From G963668185 sp963668185 (GTDB taxonomy: Bacteria; Chloroflexota; Dehalococcoidia; Lucifugimonadales; G963668185): a DNA stretch of 64,000 nt. The notes beneath the pieces were generated by a model. It made no database searches, was not told where the DNA came from, and saw only the letters and a list, made by a program, of their open reading frames with translations. The DNA is taken from positions 1,674,001 through 1,738,000 of the forward strand of contig OY764162.1 in NCBI GenBank assembly GCA_963668185.1, given 5' to 3'. Below are positions 16,316 through 26,081 of this stretch, piece after piece (the first letter of the stretch is position 1; the number at the start of each line of letters is the position of its first letter). A program made the position numbers and the translations under genes.

Positions 16316-17236
16316 GTGGACGGGATACTCAACATCAACAAGCCGAGCGGCATCACGTCGATGGACATCGTCCGCCGCATGAAGCGGGCGGCCGACATGA
16401 GGCGAGTCGGGCACGGCGGCACGCTCGACCCGATAGCCACGGGCGTCGTGCCGGTGTTCTTCGGCCAGGCCACTCGTACGATGGAGTACGTGGTGGACGG
16501 CAACAAGGAATACCGTGGCACGGTCGAGCTTGGAGTCACGACGGACACCTACGACTCCGAGGGCGCCGTCACCGGGACGCGGGACATCGGCAGCCTCTCA
16601 GCGGAGAACGTGGAGGCGGCGCTGACGGCCTTCCACGGGACAATAGACCAGGTCCCGCCCATGTACAGCGCAATCAAGCGACGTGGGAAGCGTCTGTATG
16701 AGCTTGCGCGCGCCGGCATAGAGGTGGAGCGCGAGCCCAGGAGCGTTGTCGTGCACGCCCTGTCGCTGGAGCGCTGGGACCCGCCGGAGGCTACGGTCCT
16801 GATCGAGTGCGGGCGCGGCTTTTACATGCGTTCGCTGGCGCATGACCTGGGGCAACAGTTGCGGGTTGGGGGCCACCTGAAGGCGCTCAAGAGGTTGAGG
16901 AGCGGCAACTTCGACATCCGAGACAGCGTTACGCTGGAGGAGGCCGAGGAACGCTTCGAGGAAGGTTCGATAGACGATGTGATGGCGGCCCCGGACGCGG
17001 CGCTCTCCAGGATGAACGCGATGGCGCTCGGCCGCCGGGCCGAGTCGGCGATCGGGAACGGCAGGTATCTGCCAACGACGGAACGGCTGCCTGCCGCCAG
17101 GCCGGGCGATCTCTGCCGGGCGTACAGCGTGGACGGACGGTTCCTCGCTATTCTCACGTTCGATGGCGATGAAGCGCAGTGGAGACCGCACAAGGTGTTT
17201 TCCCTTGGGGCGCCTCAAGACACGGAAGACGTGTAG
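16316..17236 (+). CDS. truB: tRNA pseudouridine(55) synthase
   Basis: TruB isomerises U55 in the T-loop of tRNAs. The catalytic Asp is in GHGGTLDPIATGVV (most orthologues have GHTGTLDP). YEYxG-like KEYRGTVELGVTTDTYD and the MYSAIK motif follow. The 306-residue length is normal, including a C-terminal PUA-like region. Start is GTG at 16316, 18 nt after rbfA. It is probably the last gene of the nusA operon. Confidence 0.95.
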   Translation: MDGILNINKPSGITSMDIVRRMKRAADMRRVGHGGTLDPIATGVVPVFFGQATRTMEYVVDGNKEYRGTVELGVTTDTYDSEGAVTGTRDIGSLSAENVEAALTAFHGTIDQVPPMYSAIKRRGKRLYELARAGIEVEREPRSVVVHALSLERWDPPEATVLIECGRGFYMRSLAHDLGQQLRVGGHLKALKRLRSGNFDIRDSVTLEEAEERFEEGSIDDVMAAPDAALSRMNAMALGRRAESAIGNGRYLPTTERLPAARPGDLCRAYSVDGRFLAILTFDGDEAQWRPHKVFSLGAPQDTEDV

Positions 17237-17376
17237 CCGCGAACCTGATTCGCCGCTCGTTCAATGCGTTCCGAGCAGCCAGTTTTGTTGCCTCAATAGA
17301 CGCCCAGCCGCGCTTCCTGGAAACGCATTCTCGGTTGCCACTTTGAGAGTGATCCGCCAATAGGCAGCCGTAGCTA

Positions 17377-17406
17377 TTGACAGGAGTCCAAAGCGGCGCA
17401 TAGCAT
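17377..17406 (+). promoter_or_regulatory. Probable promoter of the Rieske oxygenase gene
   Basis: TTGACA (17377-17382) and TAGCAT (17401-17406) have an 18-nt spacer. The rest of the 266-nt gap between truB and the oxygenase gene shows nothing recognisable. Confidence 0.5.
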
Positions 17407-17502
17407 CCACTCAAGAGTAGCGTTGGCGGGCTTGGGGGTCTGCCCAACGCGGCCCGAGTGGCAGGGTTCCGTAGCCGGACAGAGCGAGGTAAGGAGAGTT
17501 CC

Positions 17503-18690
17503 ATGCAGGCAGACACTTACGTGCGACGGATGATGAAGCAGATCGAAAAGAGCATCCCCGCTCACTACTACTATGACCCTGCTCACTACGAGCGCGAGCT
17601 CGAAGTGTTCTGGTACAACATGTGGGTGAACGTGGGGCGCGAGGAGGAGGTCGCGAACCGCCGCGACTATCTGGTCAAGAGGATCGGGACGCAGAACATC
17701 GTCGTAACGCGGGACCTGAACGGCACCTTGCAGGCGTTCCATAACACTTGCAGGCACCGGGGCTCCATCCTGTGCACGCAGGAGAAGGGCAGCTTCGAGG
17801 GCGGCACGATCGTGTGCCCGTACCACGCCTGGACGTACTCGCTGGAGGGCGACCTGATCGCGACGCCGCACCAGTTGGAGTCGGCGGACTTCGACATGAA
17901 GGACTACTCGCTGTACGACGTAGCCGTTGGCACGTGGGGCGGGTACATCTTCGTCAACCTGGCCGGCAAGGACGCAGCGCCGCTCGAGACGTCGCTCGGC
18001 AATCTTCCCTCGCGGTTCGTCAACTACCACATGGACGAGCTTCGAATCGGCAAGCGCATCGTGCTGGACATCAAGGCGAACTGGAAGCTCCTGTTCGAGA
18101 ACTTCGCGGAGTGCTTCCATTGCCCGCAGGTCCACCCGGAACTGTGCACAATCGTGGAAGCGTTCTGGGCTGGCGGGGCGTACGGCATCAGGGAAGACGA
18201 GAACGGCAACCTGGTCCCCGAGCTGGAGGGCCGGTACATGCCGGGCGCGCAGTCGCTGACGATGGACGGGTCCTCAATGGTGAAGCCGTTCAAGCACCTC
18301 AACGAGGAGGAGCTTGGCGTACTCTACACCGCCGGAGTCGTGAGGCCCAACTTCTTCATCAACGTGCACCGCGACTACCTGAACACTCACCAGATGTTCC
18401 CGACAGGGCCGGACAGCGTGCAGATGATCTACGACTGGCTGTTCGAGCCGGAGGCGATGGAGAAGGATGACTTCGACCTGGACTTCATGGTCGAGCTCTG
18501 GGACGTGACCAACCGGCAGGACGCCCGCAACTGCGAGTGGCAGCATGCGGGACTCAAGTCGCGGCATTTCACGCACGGCAACTTCGTGCCGCAGGAGTTC
18601 GGGCCGTACCGGTTCAACCAGTGGGTGCTGGACAGCCTCGGCGAGGGCACGGGCCAGTTCCTCGAAGTCGAAGCAGAGGCTATGATGTAG
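17503..18690 (+). CDS. Rieske non-heme iron oxygenase, alpha subunit
   Basis: This looks like an aromatic-ring-hydroxylating-type oxygenase large subunit, 395 residues. The Rieske 2Fe-2S site is C83-x-H85 with C105-PY-H108. The mononuclear iron site begins NFAECFHCPQVHP, with His206 and His211; the carboxylate ligand should lie in the C-terminal third. The ATG at 17503 has AAGGAG upstream. The substrate cannot be told from sequence. No reductase or ferredoxin gene is adjacent, so electrons must come from elsewhere. Confidence 0.9.
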   Translation: MQADTYVRRMMKQIEKSIPAHYYYDPAHYERELEVFWYNMWVNVGREEEVANRRDYLVKRIGTQNIVVTRDLNGTLQAFHNTCRHRGSILCTQEKGSFEGGTIVCPYHAWTYSLEGDLIATPHQLESADFDMKDYSLYDVAVGTWGGYIFVNLAGKDAAPLETSLGNLPSRFVNYHMDELRIGKRIVLDIKANWKLLFENFAECFHCPQVHPELCTIVEAFWAGGAYGIREDENGNLVPELEGRYMPGAQSLTMDGSSMVKPFKHLNEEELGVLYTAGVVRPNFFINVHRDYLNTHQMFPTGPDSVQMIYDWLFEPEAMEKDDFDLDFMVELWDVTNRQDARNCEWQHAGLKSRHFTHGNFVPQEFGPYRFNQWVLDSLGEGTGQFLEVEAEAMM

Positions 18691-18720
18691 CTCTTCGGCC
18701 AGACCGAGCCGCATAAGAGA

Positions 18721-18756
18721 AGAGCCCCGGGCTTGCAGCCCGGGGCTCTCTGTTAT
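18721..18756 (+). terminator. Terminator after the Rieske oxygenase gene
   Basis: A perfect 12-bp stem (AGAGCCCCGGGC with its complement) closes a TTGCA loop 30 nt past the stop codon. The following TCTGTTAT is only moderately T-rich. Being symmetric, it could also serve the convergent zinc-ribbon gene. Confidence 0.8.
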
Positions 18757-18776
18757 CCGGAGTTCGCAGGGAGTAC

Positions 18777-18959
18777 CTACGCGGCCTCCTTCGCCAGGTT
18801 GCTGGATACGAAATCCCGCCAATCGCTCTCGTCCTCCACGTCGATCACGTATCCGCACTGAAGGCATTTTATGTATTCCCCGTAAAAGTCCCGGTTGCGG
18901 CAAAGGTCGCCGCTGCACCGTACGCACTCACCAAGGAATACGATCCTGCGGTCTGCCAT
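18777..18959 (-). CDS. Small zinc-ribbon-like protein, function unknown
   Basis: This is a 60-residue protein with two CxxC-type pairs (CVRC and CLQC, plus an extra Cys between), suggesting one zinc ribbon over residues 11-40. The C-terminus is acidic. The ATG at 18959 has GGGAGG upstream, a strong ribosome site that supports a real gene. It converges on the Rieske oxygenase gene and shares the hairpin terminator region. I do not recognise a named family. Confidence 0.7.
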   Translation of the reverse strand: MADRRIVFLGECVRCSGDLCRNRDFYGEYIKCLQCGYVIDVEDESDWRDFVSSNLAKEAA

Positions 18960-19058
18960 GGTTCGCCTCCCACTGCTGTCAAGGCTTGAGGAACGCCTCT
19001 GAATGCATGCAGTTATAGCAGGCGATCTTCAAGAACTTATCAAGATAAGCGTCGGATG

Positions 19059-20162
19059 CTAGCGGTCGCGGGCCGAGTGGTCGTACGTGCCGATGAGGTT
19101 GCCGTCTTCACCGACGACGAGGGCTTCCGGGTACTTTGCCGAGGCCGTGCAGACGTGGCCCGGCGCGGCGAAGACGAACTCGCCCACGCCGATATCGGCG
19201 CCGTTCAGCTTGACGACGCCGTGCTCCTCGCTCTGGGAAGTCAAGACGCACGAAGGGTGGCCAATCAGTTTGAACCGGCGCTCTGTGGGAGGGTCCGACG
19301 AGATGGCTTTGGAACCGATGTCGAGGGTCACGGTATCGTGCAGGTCGTCCCGGTCTATGGCCTGGCCCAGCACGAGCGCCGCGATCTTGAAGCCCAGGTC
19401 CTTCTGCTCGATGCTGCTCGCGTCCCAGTAGATCCACGTCCCGGGCGATACCCGGAAGTTCTCGTCCCGCAGGAAGTAATGGAACGACCAGGAGCCGCCG
19501 GCGACGTTGTCGACCACTTCGAGACCCTGGCGGCGGGCGCGGTCCCAGGTGTCGTGCGCGAAATCCAAGCTCTGCTGGAAGATGGTCTCCCGCTCCTCGA
19601 ACGACGGCCGGTGCATCTGCCCGTCGAAGATGTGGACGCCCAGGACGTTGAGGCCCGGCGTAGCGGCTGCCTCGGCGTACAGGCGGCCGGCCTCCTCGCC
19701 TGTCTGCACGCCGGTGCGGTGCATTCCGGTGTCCAGGTCGATGTACACGTCGATGTCTGAGCCGCAGGCGGCCGCGGCCCGTGAGAGCGCTTCCAAGTGT
19801 TCGGGCCTGCTGACGATGGTCCTGAGGCTCAGGTCCGCGAACTTGCGCTTGAGCCGGACGAAGCGGTCGAGCTTCTTGGGGTGCAGGAGAATATGGGCGA
19901 TCAGGATCTCTTTGACGCCGTTCTCAGCCAGCAACTCGGCTTCCTTGAGGGTGGCAACCTTGAATGCGGTGATGCCCGCTGCCGTCTGCATGCGCAGCAC
20001 GGCGGCGGACTTGTGCGTCTTGGCGTGCGGGATGACGCGGCTGGCGCTGCCGCAGACCTCTATGATTTCGCGAATGTTGTGGCGCACGAGGTGCTCGTAC
20101 ACCAGGAACGCGGGCGTCTCTATGTCCTCAGGCCGGTTGAGCCTGTAGCCTTCTACTTCCAT
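19059..20162 (-). CDS. D-threonine aldolase / D-serine dehydratase-like PLP protein
   Basis: This is a fold-type III PLP enzyme, 367 residues, of the alanine racemase N-terminal superfamily. The PLP lysine is K48 in PHAKTHK, following the entry motif TPAFLVYE. The C-terminal domain has EEHGVV and PGHVCTASAKYPEA, close to the metal site of D-threonine aldolase and D-serine dehydratase. It probably cleaves D-threonine or a beta-hydroxy-D-amino acid to glycine and an aldehyde, or deaminates D-serine; which is unclear. It lies 13 nt downstream of thrC, so they are co-transcribed. Confidence 0.85.
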   Translation of the reverse strand: MEVEGYRLNRPEDIETPAFLVYEHLVRHNIREIIEVCGSASRVIPHAKTHKSAAVLRMQTAAGITAFKVATLKEAELLAENGVKEILIAHILLHPKKLDRFVRLKRKFADLSLRTIVSRPEHLEALSRAAAACGSDIDVYIDLDTGMHRTGVQTGEEAGRLYAEAAATPGLNVLGVHIFDGQMHRPSFEERETIFQQSLDFAHDTWDRARRQGLEVVDNVAGGSWSFHYFLRDENFRVSPGTWIYWDASSIEQKDLGFKIAALVLGQAIDRDDLHDTVTLDIGSKAISSDPPTERRFKLIGHPSCVLTSQSEEHGVVKLNGADIGVGEFVFAAPGHVCTASAKYPEALVVGEDGNLIGTYDHSARDR

Positions 20163-20175
20163 TTCAAGACTCCAT

Positions 20176-21501
20176 TCATGACGTAGCCTTTGCTATTGCC
20201 TTCACGACGGCGGAGTACTCGCCGGGTAGCTCGATCGGATGGCTTTCGAACCTGGAATCAACTTCCGGAAGATCTCCGGCGAGATAGCCGGCCTTGAAGT
20301 CGGTGAACTTCAGGCCGCTGGCGGTTGAGATTACGATCACGCGGTCCTTGGGATCGATCGTGCCGCCGTCCACTAGCTTCAGGAGCGCCGCGAGGGCAAC
20401 GCCGGTTTGGGGACAGGTGAACAGGCCGGTGCGGTCCGCCCAGCCGGCGGCGTGGGACAGTTCATCTTCCGAGGCCTGCTCGACGATGCCGTCGAAAGCG
20501 TCCAGCACTCTGATAGCCTTGTCTATGCTGACAGGGTTGCCGATCTGGATTGCCGTCGCGAGCGTGTCGGTCGGCGTCATGGGTTCGTGGTGCTCGAACC
20601 CGGCCTTGTAGCTTTGATAGAGGGGATTGGCAGCCTCTGCCTGGGCGCAGACCAGCCTGGGGAGCCGGTCGATGATGCCGAGCCGCTTCATCAGCGTGAA
20701 GCCGTTTCCGATGGCCGACACGTTGCCGAGGTTCCCGCCGGGGACAATCACCCAGTCAGGGACCTCCCAGTCGAACTGCTGGACAATCTCTACGCTGATC
20801 GTCTTCTGGCCCTCGATGCGAAGCGGGTTTACCGAGTTGGCAAGGTAGAAGCGAGGGTCTTCGCTGAGTTGACGGATGATCTCCATACAGCCGTCGAAGT
20901 CGGTGTCCAGGGAGAGGGTGACGGCTCCGTTGGCCATGGGCTGCACGAGTTGCGCCCGCGAAATCTTGTCGTTGGGCAGCGCGACCACGGTTGGGATGCC
21001 GGCCGCCGCGCAGTATGCCGCGAGCGACGCGGAGGTGTCGCCCGTGGAGGCGCAGACCACGGCCTGGATGTCGGTGCCCTTCGCGATCATCTCGTTGACG
21101 GCTGACACGAGCACGGTGATGCCGAGGTCCTTGAACGAGCCGCTGTGGCTGTTGCCGCACTGCTTGATCCAGAGGTCTTCGAGGCCGATTTCGTTGCCGA
21201 ACCGCTCTGCCCAGAACAGGTTCGAGCCGCCTTCGTATAGGGAGACTACGTTGTCGTCATCGATGGTCGGATGGACAAGCTCCTTCTTGCCCCAGACGCC
21301 GCTGCCGTACGGCCATTGCGTGGTCATGTACCTGTCGTCGAACAGCTTCATCCAATCGGCGGGATCCCGCGTGCGGAGCGCGTCGACGTCATGGGCAACC
21401 TCAAGCAGGTCGCCGCAGTTGGGGCATCTGTAGATGACCTGCGTCAGCGGGAATCGCCCGGGGCAGCCCTTGAAGCACTGGAACCATGCGCTGTACGTCA
21501 T
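20176..21501 (-). CDS. thrC: Threonine synthase
   Basis: This PLP enzyme converts O-phosphohomoserine to threonine. From the ATG at 21501 it has 441 residues. It starts with a zinc-ribbon-like segment (CFKGCPG and YRCPNCG), followed by the catalytic domain, with the PLP lysine in HSGSFKDLG. A promoter matching consensus lies 62 nt upstream. A longer open frame to 21849 overlaps that promoter and the neighbouring gene, so it is rejected. Confidence 0.92.
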   Translation of the reverse strand: MTYSAWFQCFKGCPGRFPLTQVIYRCPNCGDLLEVAHDVDALRTRDPADWMKLFDDRYMTTQWPYGSGVWGKKELVHPTIDDDNVVSLYEGGSNLFWAERFGNEIGLEDLWIKQCGNSHSGSFKDLGITVLVSAVNEMIAKGTDIQAVVCASTGDTSASLAAYCAAAGIPTVVALPNDKISRAQLVQPMANGAVTLSLDTDFDGCMEIIRQLSEDPRFYLANSVNPLRIEGQKTISVEIVQQFDWEVPDWVIVPGGNLGNVSAIGNGFTLMKRLGIIDRLPRLVCAQAEAANPLYQSYKAGFEHHEPMTPTDTLATAIQIGNPVSIDKAIRVLDAFDGIVEQASEDELSHAAGWADRTGLFTCPQTGVALAALLKLVDGGTIDPKDRVIVISTASGLKFTDFKAGYLAGDLPEVDSRFESHPIELPGEYSAVVKAIAKATS

Positions 21502-21562
21502 TCGGAGTCCTGAAAGGAGGTCTATAGAAGTCCCGCATGTGGCCGCGCCAATGGGTGCCTCA

Positions 21563-21591
21563 ACTATACGTGCGGGCATGGCGTAACTCAA
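21563..21591 (-). promoter_or_regulatory. Promoter of the thrC operon
   Basis: Minus-strand TTGAGT (21591-21586) and TATAGT (21568-21563) have a 17-nt spacer. The leader to the thrC ATG is about 55 nt. Confidence 0.75.
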
Positions 21592-21599
21592 GGACGCGC

Positions 21600-22433
21600 T
21601 CAGCCGGCGGCGAAGAGCCTTGCGCCTCCGGCGTGCAGGTAGCACTCCGTGACGTGGGTGAGGGGTTTGCCTGCGGACGTGAAGTGCTCGGCGAGCGTGC
21701 CGAAGACCTCGGACAGTTCCAGTAGCGCGGAGGCCGGATGGCGTTCGGCCAGGCCGTAGAACCTGCGCCCGAGCTCCTCGTACTGATCGAGACCCAGTTG
21801 GCCGCGCCGTAGCCGCGCAGCGTTCCGTGCGAATAGGCCGTTGCGCCACAGGCCGGGATCGTAGCGGTTGGGGAATACGCCCGTCATGAAGAGGCAGACA
21901 TCCGCGATCCGCTTGTAGTATGGGAACTTCTCAGTCTCGGTTGCGTCCTCACAGAGCTTCATCAGGCTCTCAACTTCCATGTCGTTGCGGCGTATCTTGC
22001 GGCGCAGGCCGCGCCGCACCCGTACCCAGGTCACCTGGCTGTGTATGCGCGTGAAGGACGCCAGCATGTCCGCAAGATAGTCCAGCACGGACGGCTGGGA
22101 CAGAAGGTCCGTCACCGAGTCGGCGTCGAAGACGACGATGCGCTGCTTGCCTGAGCGCTCGACGGTGTACGTTGCCTCTTCCAGGTCCTTGCCGGCCCGG
22201 CGCAGCAGGACTTCGAAGTAGAGGGCAGGGGATATCCTGACGAGGATCTCCTCGTCTTCGACTACTCTGCGAAACACCCTGTCGTCGCCGACGATAGCAA
22301 CCCGCAGGTTTTCGTCCTGCCTGATCGCCCGCATCATGCGCTGTGGGTCGGAGACGTGGGGCGCGACTGCTCCGACGAGGAACTCCAGGTCAGAGTCGGA
22401 GAGTTTCTGGGAAGAATCGAAGCGTCCAACCAT
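21600..22433 (-). CDS. Conserved-looking protein of unknown function, 277 aa
   Basis: I do not recognise this family. The protein is soluble, with no signal peptide or membrane segment. The N-terminal half (about 1-110) alternates hydrophobic strands and helices (LRVAIVGDDRVFRRV; ILVRISPALYFEVLLRRAG). The middle (110-175) is basic and helical, with RVRRGLRRKIRR near residue 140; the C-terminal third is helical. Codon usage matches its neighbours and the ATG start is plausible, so it is probably genuine. It stands alone between the thrC promoter and the groEL terminator. Confidence 0.7.
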   Translation of the reverse strand: MVGRFDSSQKLSDSDLEFLVGAVAPHVSDPQRMMRAIRQDENLRVAIVGDDRVFRRVVEDEEILVRISPALYFEVLLRRAGKDLEEATYTVERSGKQRIVVFDADSVTDLLSQPSVLDYLADMLASFTRIHSQVTWVRVRRGLRRKIRRNDMEVESLMKLCEDATETEKFPYYKRIADVCLFMTGVFPNRYDPGLWRNGLFARNAARLRRGQLGLDQYEELGRRFYGLAERHPASALLELSEVFGTLAEHFTSAGKPLTHVTECYLHAGGARLFAAG

Positions 22434-22515
22434 GGCTGTTCCTATATTGAACGGCGGAGCGCCTCAGGGCAAGCGGCTGGGCGAGCCGGTAACCGCTCAG
22501 AGTGGCGAGGGGAGA

Positions 22516-22551
22516 CCCCATCCCGGCCTTCCCCAGCAGACTTGGGAAGGG
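22516..22551. repeat. Family A repeat, copy with a mismatched arm
   Basis: This is the usual CCCATCC lead-in and CCTTCCCCAG arm, but the second arm is CTTGGGAAGG, breaking one pair. It lies between the unknown 277-residue gene and the groEL terminator. Confidence 0.75.
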
Positions 22552-22586
22552 ATTCGTCTACTTGCCTTCACAGCGGCCCAGAAATG

Positions 22587-22620
22587 CCAGAGGCCCCGGC
22601 AATCGCGCCGGGGCCTCTGG
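22587..22620 (-). terminator. Terminator after groEL
   Basis: A long stem built from CCAGAGGCCCCGGC and its complement closes a short AT-containing loop, 24 nt beyond the groEL stop. On the minus strand it is followed by ATTTCT, a weak T-tract. Confidence 0.7.
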
Positions 22621-22643
22621 ATCGTTTCCCTTGCGGCCTACGT

Positions 22644-24257
<1,614 letters not shown>

Positions 24258-24299
24258 CTGCAGTCAACCTCTCTTTCTGCGATCAGTTGTGGGATCGCA

Positions 24300-24605
24300 C
24301 TACTTCTTGAACAGAATGTCGTCTTCTCTGAGGACCAGGTACTCGGTCTCTCCGTCCTTGTACTCGGTGCCGCCGTACTTCGAGTAGACGACGGTGTCGC
24401 CGACCTCTACGTCCATAGGCACGCGAACGCCGTCGTCGTTGAGCTTGCCCGGGCCGACCGCCACGACCTCGCCCTCCTGGGGCTTTTCCTTGGCCGTGTC
24501 GGGGATGTAGATCCCTCCGGCGCTCAACTGCTCTTCACCCTCGTGAGGCAGCACGACGACCCGGTTGCCAATGGGCTTGAATGTAACCTGCGTATCCGTA
24601 GCCAC
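24300..24605 (-). CDS. groS: Co-chaperonin GroES
   Basis: This is the 101-residue heptameric lid of the GroEL chamber. The mobile loop (about 20-38, EEQLSAGGIYIPDTA) contains the GroEL-binding GGIYIP motif, and YSKYGGTEYK is conserved. It is the first gene of the groESL operon. GGAGG lies before the ATG at 24605. Confidence 0.97.
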   Translation of the reverse strand: MATDTQVTFKPIGNRVVVLPHEGEEQLSAGGIYIPDTAKEKPQEGEVVAVGPGKLNDDGVRVPMDVEVGDTVVYSKYGGTEYKDGETEYLVLREDDILFKK

Positions 24606-24644
24606 GATAGTTTGCCCTCCTTCTGGAAGTTTCTAATACTGAGG

Positions 24645-24671
24645 TTAGCAGTCCCGTATGCGGACTGCTAA
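24645..24671. promoter_or_regulatory. CIRCE operator (HrcA-binding site)
   Basis: TTAGCAGTC, a 9-nt spacer and GACTGCTAA form the CIRCE inverted repeat. It differs from the usual TTAGCACTC/GAGTGCTAA by one paired change in each arm. It overlaps the predicted transcription start of groES-groEL, where HrcA would repress. No hrcA lies in this window. Confidence 0.88.
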
Positions 24672-24678
24672 CTGCGAT

Positions 24679-24708
24679 ATTCTAAGGACGCCGATTCGCG
24701 CGTGTCAA
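24679..24708 (-). promoter_or_regulatory. Promoter of groES-groEL
   Basis: Minus-strand TTGACA (24708-24703) and TAGAAT (24684-24679) have an 18-nt spacer. The CIRCE element begins 8 nt downstream of the -10. Confidence 0.75.
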
Positions 24709-24796
24709 TAGATGCATTCTTCGAAATCGAAAAAAGTGAGACATTTCGGGTCATTTGGGACATTTCGGTGTTCGGATTAGATTAGGTCGGAACCTG

Positions 24797-26008
24797 TCAA
24801 GACCAGGACTCTTCCGACTCCTGGCGAAGAACCTGGTTCGAACCGAAGACGGCGTTCGCGGCGAAGGAGACGAGGCCGCCCGCGTTTATTGCGCCGACGA
24901 CCACGAACGTTGACGCGACACCCCATGCGCCGGCGATGGGGCCGAGCGCGAGCGCGCCGCCGCTTTCGCCGATCTCCCATGCATAGGCGTTCGTCGCCAC
25001 GGCGGCGGTGCGTTCCCTGGCAGGCACTCTGTCGAACATGAACGCCTGCAGAGCGGGGTTTAGAAGCGCGAACCCAATGCCATACGCTGCGGCTACCGCA
25101 ACCAACACCGGCAGGCTTTCCACGGCCAGCAACGCGAACATGGCGGCGGCGGCCAAGGCGAGGCCGGGAACGATCACCGGCACCCTGCCCAACCGGTCCG
25201 CCAACGGCCCTGAGAAGAGCATGACGACTATGGATACGACCGAGTAGGTCGTCCAGAAAAGGCCGGGGTTACCGAGGTCACGCTGTTCCGAGAACGTCGG
25301 CAGGAACGCGACCAACGGGGCCAGCGTGATCGTGTGAGTAAACAGAATGAACGTCGGAAACAGCGCCGGCCTGCTGATCAGCGGAAGGTCGTCTTCCTCT
25401 TGTGACTCCTGCGCCACAGGTGCGCCACCTCCGGAAGTCATGCCTGCACCACACACCGCGGCTCCAACGCAGGCGGCGGCAAGCGCAAAGAATGCCGCTT
25501 GGAAGCTGACCGAGTCCAACAGATAGAAGCCAAGAAAGGGCGCCCACAGTGATCCGGCGCCAACGGCAATGTTCTGGAAGGCCATTCCCTCGCCGCGTCG
25601 GCTCGCTGGAGCGAGATTCGCGACCGCGGTGAAAGTGCCAATGGTGCCAATTGTCATGGCGAGGCCGTTCAGCATTCGCACAGGAACCAGCACCCACACG
25701 CTCAAGATTGGTATGTAGAGCAGGACACTGGCCGCAAACGCAATTCCGCCTACGATGCCAGCAATTCTGGAGCCAACGCTCGCAACCCACTTCCCCAAGA
25801 AGGGCCTGGCGATCATCGTGGCGATGCTGAGCGAGCCGATTACTATGCCAATGTGCCACTCCTCACCGCCCAGGTGCACGACGTACTCCGGAATCACCGT
25901 GAACTGGGCCGTGAACGCCGCGAACATGAAATGGAGGACGCCGAGCGCCATCACGAAGTCAAGCGTCCACAGCCGCTCCTTCGGAGTGTGGTTGGCCTGT
26001 CTTGTCAT
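24797..26008 (-). CDS. MFS transporter (tandem copy 1)
   Basis: This is a 403-residue major facilitator with about 12 membrane helices and the loop-2/3 signature region LGKWVASVGSR. The usual cytoplasmic break lies in the middle (about 195-215, acidic). The substrate is unknown; such proteins are often drug or sugar effluxers. It is paralogous to the gene just upstream at 26082-27302, with long stretches of shared DNA including the region around the stop codon, so a tandem duplication made the pair. Confidence 0.85.
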   Translation of the reverse strand: MTRQANHTPKERLWTLDFVMALGVLHFMFAAFTAQFTVIPEYVVHLGGEEWHIGIVIGSLSIATMIARPFLGKWVASVGSRIAGIVGGIAFAASVLLYIPILSVWVLVPVRMLNGLAMTIGTIGTFTAVANLAPASRRGEGMAFQNIAVGAGSLWAPFLGFYLLDSVSFQAAFFALAAACVGAAVCGAGMTSGGGAPVAQESQEEDDLPLISRPALFPTFILFTHTITLAPLVAFLPTFSEQRDLGNPGLFWTTYSVVSIVVMLFSGPLADRLGRVPVIVPGLALAAAAMFALLAVESLPVLVAVAAAYGIGFALLNPALQAFMFDRVPARERTAAVATNAYAWEIGESGGALALGPIAGAWGVASTFVVVGAINAGGLVSFAANAVFGSNQVLRQESEESWS

Positions 26009-26081
26009 CTAGCGTACTTAGACCATGCTGGGGGCTTGCCATCGATTCCTTCCGGCCACCGCATCCCGGTCTCGGAATCTC

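Noticed and set aside
21502..21849. Extended thrC reading frame
   Set aside because: It covers the consensus thrC promoter and the end of the neighbouring gene; the zinc-ribbon start at 21501 is the natural N-terminus.
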